Assembly: GCA_002494125.1 (NCBI GenBank)
Contig: DLBD01000088.1
Location: 1 to 36,514 of the forward strand
Direction of reading: 5' to 3'
Source: Ruminococcaceae bacterium UBA7030
GTDB taxonomy: Bacteria; Bacillota; Clostridia; Oscillospirales; Acutalibacteraceae
Length of the DNA: 36,514 nt
Translations under genes and position numbers: made by a program
Notes under the pieces: model-generated
Database searches by the model: none
The model's input: the letters and a program-made list of their open reading frames with translations, nothing else
What the model was told of the DNA's origin: nothing
Shown: piece after piece, positions 31,505-36,514 of the stretch
Layout: each line of letters begins with the position of its first letter
Position numbering within the stretch: position 1 is the first letter of the stretch

Positions 31505-32896
31505 ATGATTCACGCATATAAAATGAACGGATATAACATCATTATCGACCAAAACAGCGGATGCGTTCACAGTGTTGACGAAGCTACATATGACATAATA
31601 ACTATGTATGAAAAGCATAGCCGTGACGAAATAAAGACATTTATCCTTGATAAATACAAGGACGATGACGATGTTACAGAAAACGATATAGAGATTTGCT
31701 TCGAAGATATTGAAAAGCTTAAGAAGGAAGGCAGACTTTTTGCAAATGACGAGTTTGAAAGCCTTGCCGATGATTTCAAAAAAAGGCAGGGCGTCTTAAA
31801 AGCAATATGTCTTCACGTTGCGCATGACTGCAATCTTGCTTGCAAATACTGTTTTGCCGGCAAGGGAGAATACGACGGACCTAAAGGGCTTATGAGCCTT
31901 GAAACAGGTAAAAGGGCACTTGACTACCTCATTGAGCAAAGCGGCACCAGAAAAAATCTTGAGGTTGACTTTTTCGGCGGCGAGCCTCTTCTTAACTGGG
32001 AAGTTTGTAAAAAGCTTGTTGAATACGGCAGGCAACAGGAAAAGAAATATAATAAAAATTTCCGTTTCACTCTTACAACAAACGGTCTTCTGATAAATGA
32101 CGATGTAATTGATTTTTGTAATAAGGAAATGGGTAATGTTGTTCTTTCACTTGACGGAAGAAAAGAAACGAACGACCGTATGCGCGTATCAAGAAACGGT
32201 GCCGGTTCATATGATTTAATCAAGGATAAGTTTATAAAATTTGCGAACTCGAGAAATCAGAAGGATTATTATATGAGGGGTACCTACACCCGCAACAATC
32301 TTGATTTTGCAAGCGATATTATACATATGGCTGACCTTGGATTTAAGGAGCTTTCGATTGAACCTGTCGTATGTTCGCCCGTTGAGGAATATGCGCTTAA
32401 GGAAAGCGATTTACCGACTCTGAAAAAACAGTATCAGTTACTTGCTGACGAAATGCTGAAAAGGTACAGAAACGGTAACGGCTTTACTTTTTACCATTAT
32501 ATGATTGACCTTGAAAGCGGTCCATGTATTGTTAAAAGAGTTTCCGGCTGCGGAGTAGGAACAGAGTATATGGCGGTTACACCTGACGGCGACCTTTACC
32601 CCTGCCATCAATTTGTCGGCGACGATAATTTTTTACTTGGCAATATTTACGACGGAGTTACAAAGCCTGAATTACTTAAACAGTTTGAGGGATGTAATGT
32701 TTATTCCCACAAGGAATGTAAAGACTGCTTTGCAAAGCTTTACTGCTCGGGTGGTTGTGCTGCAAACGCATATCATTCAACAGGAAGCGTTAACGGGATA
32801 TACTCATTCGGCTGTGAGCTTCACAAAAAAAGAATCGAGTGTGCAATAATGCTTAAGGTTGCTGAAGCTGAGGAAGGCTTTAAGGTGGAATATTAA
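31505..32896 (+). CDS. scfB: Thioether-forming SCIFF radical SAM maturase
   Basis: A 463-residue radical SAM peptide maturase (TIGR03974). Residues 1-85 form an RRE-like winged-helix leader-binding part ('MIHAYKMNGYNIIIDQNSG', 'ATYDIITMYEKHSRDEI'). The SAM cluster motif Cx3Cx2C is Cys109, Cys113 and Cys116 in 'DCNLACKYC', followed by 'FFGGEPLLN'. The C-terminal SPASM/auxiliary cluster domain has 'CGVGTEYMAVTPDGDLYPCHQF', 'CKDCFAKLYCSGGCAANA' and a last Cys in 'FGCELHKKR'. It is 51 bases downstream of the precursor gene, with GGAGAG before the ATG. All cluster cysteines appear present, so the enzyme looks active even though the neighbouring precursor lacks the standard acceptor and donor residues. 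Confidence 0.93.
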   Translation: MIHAYKMNGYNIIIDQNSGCVHSVDEATYDIITMYEKHSRDEIKTFILDKYKDDDDVTENDIEICFEDIEKLKKEGRLFANDEFESLADDFKKRQGVLKAICLHVAHDCNLACKYCFAGKGEYDGPKGLMSLETGKRALDYLIEQSGTRKNLEVDFFGGEPLLNWEVCKKLVEYGRQQEKKYNKNFRFTLTTNGLLINDDVIDFCNKEMGNVVLSLDGRKETNDRMRVSRNGAGSYDLIKDKFIKFANSRNQKDYYMRGTYTRNNLDFASDIIHMADLGFKELSIEPVVCSPVEEYALKESDLPTLKKQYQLLADEMLKRYRNGNGFTFYHYMIDLESGPCIVKRVSGCGVGTEYMAVTPDGDLYPCHQFVGDDNFLLGNIYDGVTKPELLKQFEGCNVYSHKECKDCFAKLYCSGGCAANAYHSTGSVNGIYSFGCELHKKRIECAIMLKVAEAEEGFKVEY

Positions 32897-32910
32897 TAAA
32901 TTTTATGTTT

Positions 32911-32947
32911 ATAAAACGGTGGGTTTTAATACTCACCGTTTTATTGT
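32911..32947 (+). terminator. Rho-independent terminator after the maturase gene
   Basis: A 14-bp stem (32911-32924 with 32931-32944, one G-T pair), six-base loop, T-rich 3' arm. Confidence 0.85.
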
Positions 32948-33017
32948 GTATTTCACAAAATAATAGACACAATTTTTGTTTAGTTTTCACTAATTATTTT
33001 TTGTTTTAATCAAAGTG

Positions 33018-33047
33018 TTGACTTTGTATAAAAATATAATGTAAAAT
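33018..33047 (+). promoter_or_regulatory. Promoter of the CoA-transferase/acyltransferase pair
   Basis: -35 TTGACT (33018-33023), 18 bases, -10 TAAAAT (33042-33047). It shares the 16-base stretch AATATAATGTAAAATA with the SCIFF promoter. Confidence 0.65.
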
Positions 33048-33091
33048 AATTTTAATAGTTAATTTCTTGTTGAGTTGTAAGGGGGATAATT

Positions 33092-34507
33092 ATGGCTTGG
33101 CAAAACGATTATGAAGAAAGACTTGTTGATGTTGAAACAGCAATAAAATCAATTAAAGACGGCGACAAGGTTGTTATCGGCTTTGGTTGCGGCGAGCCTT
33201 TCGGAATTGTTAAAGCGCTTGTTGAGCACTATCAGGATTACAAGGATGTTGAGATAGTCAATATGCTTACTCTTGGTGATTCACCTTGGTGTGAACCTGA
33301 AATGAAAGGTCATTTCACCCTTAACTGCCTTTTTGCATCACAGAGTAACAGGCAGCATATTTCAAACGGCACAAGCGAATTTACCACCTCACACTTTTAT
33401 GAAATACCTGAAATAATCAAGTCCTATATTTGCCCGAGGGTTTCACTTGTTATGGTTTCCCCTCCCGACGAGCATGGCTACGTTTCTTTCGGTACAACGG
33501 TTGACTATATTAAAGGTACAACGGATTACTGTGAAGTAATAATTGCACAGGTTAATAAAAATATGCCGAGAACCTTTGGTAACAGCATAAAGCATGTTCG
33601 TGATTTTACATATTTCGTTGAAATTGACGAACCGTTGCCGGAGGTTAAAAGCGTTGAAGTAACTGAAACAGAAATGAAAATAGGCAAAAACTGTGCGTCG
33701 CTTATTAAGGACGGCGACTGCCTTCAGCTTGGTATTGGCGGTATTCCCAACGCTGTATGCGCACAGCTTTGGGACAAGAAAAACCTCGGAATACACAGCG
33801 AGCTTGTCGGCGATGGCGTTGTTGACCTTCTTGAAGCAGGTGTTATCAACAACAAAGCAAAGCAGACGCACAGAGGCAGAACCGTTCTCGGAGCTGCATT
33901 CGGCTCAAAAAAGCTGACTGATTATATTAACAACAATCCGGCTGTTGAGCTTCATCCTATTGATTATGTAAACAACCCTATTGAAATTGCAAAAAATGAC
34001 AATATGGTTTCAATAAATTCGTGTCTTCAGGTTGACCTTCTCGGACAGGTTGTTTCCGACACAGTAGGACTTAATCAATATTCCGCTGTCGGCGGTCAGG
34101 TTGATTTCGTTCGAGGAGCGACTATGAGTAAAGGCGGCAGGTCAATTATCGCAATGCCCTCGACTGCAAAGCGAGGACTTATTTCAAGGATTGTACCTCT
34201 TATCACGGAAGGCAGCGCAGTTACAACGCCGAGAAACGACGTAAACTATGTTGTGACTGAATATGGTATCGCTCAGCTCAAAGGCAGAACTCTTAAGGAA
34301 AGAGCGAAAGCACTTATCAGGGTTTCTCACCCGAAATTCAGAGCACATCTTATTCACGAGTTCAAAAAGAGATTCAACGAAGAGCCCTTCAGCAAAGAAG
34401 AACTTAAGGAGCTTGTTATTGATGACTCTCTTGAAGCGATACACGAAGCAAGAGAAAATATCAAGGATAATGTAAAACAGAGAATATCATCTCACCGTAG
34501 TGAGTAA
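33092..34507 (+). CDS. Acetyl-CoA hydrolase/CoA-transferase family enzyme
   Basis: A 471-residue family I-type CoA-transferase of the acetyl-CoA hydrolase/4-hydroxybutyrate (butyryl-CoA:acetate) group. Catalytic Glu237 lies in 'LGIHSELVGDGV', the position of the thioester-forming Glu in this family; 'LQLGIGGIPNAV' before and 'QYSAVGGQVDFVRGA' after are the CoA-site glycine loops. The enzyme would move CoA between an acyl-CoA and acetate or another acid. Whether it is butyrate-forming, propionate-forming or 4-hydroxybutyrate-using cannot be told by eye. GGGGG precedes the ATG. The next gene starts 22 bases after its stop and is also a CoA-thioester enzyme, so both probably serve one pathway. 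Confidence 0.88.
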   Translation: MAWQNDYEERLVDVETAIKSIKDGDKVVIGFGCGEPFGIVKALVEHYQDYKDVEIVNMLTLGDSPWCEPEMKGHFTLNCLFASQSNRQHISNGTSEFTTSHFYEIPEIIKSYICPRVSLVMVSPPDEHGYVSFGTTVDYIKGTTDYCEVIIAQVNKNMPRTFGNSIKHVRDFTYFVEIDEPLPEVKSVEVTETEMKIGKNCASLIKDGDCLQLGIGGIPNAVCAQLWDKKNLGIHSELVGDGVVDLLEAGVINNKAKQTHRGRTVLGAAFGSKKLTDYINNNPAVELHPIDYVNNPIEIAKNDNMVSINSCLQVDLLGQVVSDTVGLNQYSAVGGQVDFVRGATMSKGGRSIIAMPSTAKRGLISRIVPLITEGSAVTTPRNDVNYVVTEYGIAQLKGRTLKERAKALIRVSHPKFRAHLIHEFKKRFNEEPFSKEELKELVIDDSLEAIHEARENIKDNVKQRISSHRSE

Positions 34508-34529
34508 ATATATTATTAAGGAGAGAAAA

Positions 34530-35456
34530 ATGGCACATTATAAAACCGAACACTTTGGAATTGCAAGAAAAATTGTATCAAATATGACGGCGCAGAGCTG
34601 GAAGGAAATTCCACACGCAACGCTAATGTATGACGCTGATGTAACAGAGTTTTTTGACGTTATTAAAAAGCTTAACGAGGGTGTTGAGGACAAAAGCGAA
34701 AAGATTACAATTAACACGGTAATGCTTAAGGTTATCTGTGAGGGGCTTAAGGTTGCGCCTAAGATGAACACACATCTTGAATTTAACAGACATCTTGTCA
34801 GAGGCTCGCTAAAATGCTTTAATCATATTGATATTTCTATGCCAATGGTACTTCCAAGCGGAGAAATGATGACGGTCAACTTACACGATATGGGTTCAAA
34901 AAGCCTTAAGGAAATGACAAATACAATTAACAATACGATTACAAGGGCAAAAAACTCTGATATGAACGAGGTTATGTATGAGGTGTCGCTTTCTGATACT
35001 CTTACCGGTCTTTCACAGGGTAAGGTTTTGCAAGCGGTAAGAAGGCTTTACGGCTCAAAAATGCCCGGCAAACATCAGGTTAAAACACTTTCCGGCGACG
35101 CTAAAAAGGAGTATTACTCGATTCCTGTTAGCAAAAGACTTACAAAGCATGATATTGAACAAGGAACAACAACCATATCAAATTTAGGTTCTATCTACAG
35201 AGAGCAGAAAGGCTTTTGTGCTCTTCTCGAAATCATCCCGCCACAGACTACAGCATTTGCAATAAACGCTGCACAAAAGCGTCCTACAGTTGTTGAAGAC
35301 GAAAACGGCAATGAAAAGATTGTTACAAGAATGATTATGCCAATAACAATTGCTTTTGACCACAGGGCGCTTGACTACGGTGATGTTGTACCGTTCATGA
35401 AAAAGCTTGATGAAATTTTTGCAAATCCCGAATGTATTCTTGACTGGAAGGAATAA
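34530..35456 (+). CDS. Stand-alone 2-oxoacid dehydrogenase E2-type acyltransferase domain
   Basis: A 308-residue protein equal to the catalytic (CAT-like) domain of E2 acyltransferases. There is no lipoyl domain and no E1/E3-binding domain ahead of it. 'IPHATLMYDADVTEFFDVIKKLNE' is the family's N-terminal strand region, 'GTTTISNLGSIYREQKGFCALLEIIPPQTTAFAI' the central part, and 'ITIAFDHRALDYGDVVPFM' the active-site segment. The standard motif is HxxxDG; here the His and Asp are present but a Tyr follows the Asp ('HRALDYG'), so the Gly is shifted. The ATG at 34530 has AAGGAGAG upstream; a GTG at 34500 overlaps the transferase stop and is not preferred. Without lipoyl partners it may move an acyl group between CoA and another acceptor. 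It lies in an operon with the CoA-transferase. Confidence 0.82.
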   Translation: MAHYKTEHFGIARKIVSNMTAQSWKEIPHATLMYDADVTEFFDVIKKLNEGVEDKSEKITINTVMLKVICEGLKVAPKMNTHLEFNRHLVRGSLKCFNHIDISMPMVLPSGEMMTVNLHDMGSKSLKEMTNTINNTITRAKNSDMNEVMYEVSLSDTLTGLSQGKVLQAVRRLYGSKMPGKHQVKTLSGDAKKEYYSIPVSKRLTKHDIEQGTTTISNLGSIYREQKGFCALLEIIPPQTTAFAINAAQKRPTVVEDENGNEKIVTRMIMPITIAFDHRALDYGDVVPFMKKLDEIFANPECILDWKE

Positions 35457-35466
35457 AATAATATGT

Positions 35467-35496
35467 AAAAGCACAGGAAATCACCTGTGCTTTTGT
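35467..35496. terminator. Bidirectional terminator
   Basis: An 11-bp perfect stem (35467-35477 with 35484-35494), six-base loop, T-run after and A-run before, between the converging acyltransferase (+) and BclA-C-like (-) genes. Confidence 0.93.
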
Positions 35497-35502
35497 TTTG
35501 CT

Positions 35503-36075
35503 TTATGAAAGCCTTACGATTGTCATATTTGTTCCTGCTGTCGGTGTCGCTGTTTCAACTGTGCCTGATAAAACATTAACCGATACTGATGTATCCTGAC
35601 ATGCAGGCACTTTTACAATATAGTTACCTGACGCTGTTGTATCGCCTGTTACCGATACAGCTGAAGGCTGCTGTGCCACACCATTTTCTGTTACAGCAAG
35701 CTGTGCGTCTGTAAAGGTTGCGCTAACCTGATACATAACAAGATAGGTCTTTCCCCTCTTACCTCCTGAAAGAATAACGCTTCCGTTGTTTCTTTCAATG
35801 TTTCTTTCGTCAGTATTATATACTGTTGTCGGGAATGGAATATTTGTTCCTGCAGCATAAGTTTCGCCGGGTGCAAACGCATTAGTGAAAAGCGCATATG
35901 CCTGTGTAGGATAATTATCCCTTACCGGTGCAGGACAGGATGGAACCTGTAACGGAGGGTTAATAACCGTCGGCTGCTGAAACTGAGCAGGTACAAAGCC
36001 GTCAGCAAGAGCAGAAGGCTGTGACGGATAAATTGTTGTGTCAATATTACTTAATCTCTGTGATAAACAGCTCAT
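35503..36075 (-). CDS. Pro-rich protein with a BclA-C/TNF-like C-terminal domain
   Basis: A 190-residue protein. Residues 1-60 are rich in Pro, Gln and Ser ('YPSQPSALADGFVPAQFQQP') and look extended. Residues 60-190 resemble the jelly-roll C-terminal domain of exosporium/surface proteins: 'AFAPGETYAAGTNIPFPTTVYNTDERNIERNNGSVILS', 'GKTYLVMYQVSATF', 'VKVPACQDTSVSVNVLSG'. There is no collagen-like repeat and no signal peptide, which would fit a spore-coat or exosporium protein made in the mother cell. AAAGGAGAAG precedes the ATG. The domain match is from remembered pattern; spore location is an inference. Confidence 0.6.
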   Translation of the reverse strand: MSCLSQRLSNIDTTIYPSQPSALADGFVPAQFQQPTVINPPLQVPSCPAPVRDNYPTQAYALFTNAFAPGETYAAGTNIPFPTTVYNTDERNIERNNGSVILSGGKRGKTYLVMYQVSATFTDAQLAVTENGVAQQPSAVSVTGDTTASGNYIVKVPACQDTSVSVNVLSGTVETATPTAGTNMTIVRLS

Positions 36076-36141
36076 AAGCTTCTCCTTTCATATTTTTGGC
36101 TTTCGCCTATTTCATTATATGAGCAAGAAGAAATTTTGTAC

Positions 36142-36170
36142 TTGAAATATACTTGGATTAATGGTAATAT
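36142..36170 (+). promoter_or_regulatory. Promoter of tRNA-Leu(UAG)
   Basis: -35 TTGAAA (36142-36147), 17 bases, -10 TAATAT (36165-36170), 20 bases before the tRNA. Confidence 0.55.
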
Positions 36171-36189
36171 ATAAAAGCAATTTAGATAT

Positions 36190-36272
36190 GCGGGTATGGT
36201 GGAATTGGCAGACACGCAAGATTTAGGATCTTGTGGGAGACCGTGCAGGTTCAAGTCCTGTTACCCGCACCA
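36190..36272 (+). tRNA. tRNA-Leu (UAG anticodon)
   Basis: An 83-base class II tRNA with encoded CCA. Acceptor GCGGGTA pairs fully with TACCCGC. The anticodon arm is CAAGA-TTTAGGA-TCTTG with anticodon TAG; it has a Leu-type D arm, a variable arm and a 'GGTTCAAGTCC' T loop. It is the second leucine tRNA of the window, in normal single copy without tRNA-like repeats. Confidence 0.96.
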
Positions 36273-36472
36273 TAAAAAACAGCAAGCTTTTAGGCGAGAT
36301 GCGATAACGAAGGTTAGTCCTAAAACCGCATCTTTTCCGCCATAACTACATTAAAATGTCCATTAGGGCGTCAGCCCAAACGGACATTTGTGCTTTGTTC
36401 TGACAAAAAATCTGCTGATTTTAGGATGCAAAGCAGTTTTGACAAAGTAATTTTAGTTCATAAAGGTATTAC
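36273..36472 (+). other. Gene-free stretch with nested hairpins downstream of tRNA-Leu(UAG)
   Basis: No coding frame is seen. The stretch can form TTTTAGG/CCTAAAA near 36288-36324 and a two-step stem: AAATGTCC (36354-36361) with GGACATTT (36382-36389) enclosing GGGC (36366-36369) with GCCC (36374-36377). It ends at the terminator at 36474. It could be a small structured RNA processed from the tRNA transcript or just spacer. I cannot assign a known RNA family. Confidence 0.4.
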
Positions 36473-36473
36473 A

Positions 36474-36509
36474 AAATTCCCTGCATACTTGCGTATGCAG
36501 GGAATTTTT
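36474..36509 (+). terminator. Rho-independent terminator
   Basis: A 15-bp perfect stem (36474-36488 with 36493-36507), TTGC loop and T-run; it would end the transcript starting at tRNA-Leu(UAG). Confidence 0.93.
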
Positions 36510-36514
36510 AATGC

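Noticed and set aside
1..36514. CRISPR array, prophage or insertion sequence
   Set aside because: No regularly spaced short repeats, transposase, integrase or phage structural genes were seen; the only tandem repeat is the tRNA-headed one.

Overview
The window looks like chromosomal DNA from an anaerobic, low-to-moderate GC gut-type Clostridia (Firmicutes, in the Ruminococcaceae/Lachnospiraceae sphere). The evidence is strong Shine-Dalgarno sites, short Rho-independent terminators between most units, several TTG/GTG starts, and a SCIFF precursor with its radical SAM maturase, a pair that is close to a signature of the class Clostridia. I see no phage, plasmid, transposase or CRISPR array.

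Layout: (1) 1-4628: the 3' end of an Mbeg1-like (DUF2974) gene, a divergent Lgt-like membrane protein, and a translationally coupled 1061-residue secreted surface protein with a DUF6273 domain and choline-binding-type repeats. (2) 4629-9269: a vitamin B6 locus. A leftward operon carries a pyridoxal/pyridoxamine kinase, an ECF S component, a TatD-linked radical SAM protein and an MFS transporter. It is divergent from a MocR/PdxR-type regulator that has lost its PLP lysine; a perfect 7-bp inverted repeat lies between them over both promoters. (3) 9382-12984: a small membrane protein, a GH127 beta-L-arabinofuranosidase and a MATE transporter. (4) 13123-22063: a compact eight-gene operon that I read as a complete sulfoquinovose (SQ) fermentation system of the sulfofructose-transaldolase type. 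It holds a GH31 sulfoquinovosidase, transaldolase, sulfolactaldehyde reductase, DUF4867 protein, FucI/AraA-fold isomerase, TauE/SafE exporter, ROK repressor and GPH permease. (5) 22079-28864: an SDR-like protein, an AIM24 protein, an MFS transporter, a membrane-anchored alpha/beta hydrolase, and an FAD oxidoreductase with a flavodoxin-like partner. (6) 28919-29401: tRNA-Leu(CAG) preceded by two tandem 164-bp units, each starting with the 5' part of the tRNA and carrying conserved hairpins. (7) 29433-32946: a membrane protein, an Orn/Lys/Arg decarboxylase, an atypical SCIFF peptide and its maturase. (8) 33092-36514: a CoA-transferase, a stand-alone E2-type acyltransferase, a BclA-C-like protein, tRNA-Leu(UAG) and a structured tail.

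How the genes work together: in region 4, plant sulfolipid-derived SQ glycosides would enter through the GPH permease and be hydrolysed by GH31. SQ would be isomerised to sulfofructose, and the transaldolase would move the C3 unit to glyceraldehyde-3-phosphate, giving fructose-6-phosphate and sulfolactaldehyde. The sulfolactaldehyde would be reduced to DHPS (regenerating NAD+) and exported by TauE/SafE, with a ROK protein as switch. Functions here are inferred from remembered family sequences, not database searches.

The observations most worth following are the SCIFF peptide lacking both known thioether-forming residues (Cys32 and Thr37 are both Ser), the tRNA-headed tandem structured repeat with pairing-preserving substitutions, the SQase with Gln in place of the sulfonate-binding Arg, and the lysine-less MocR regulator over a shared operator.
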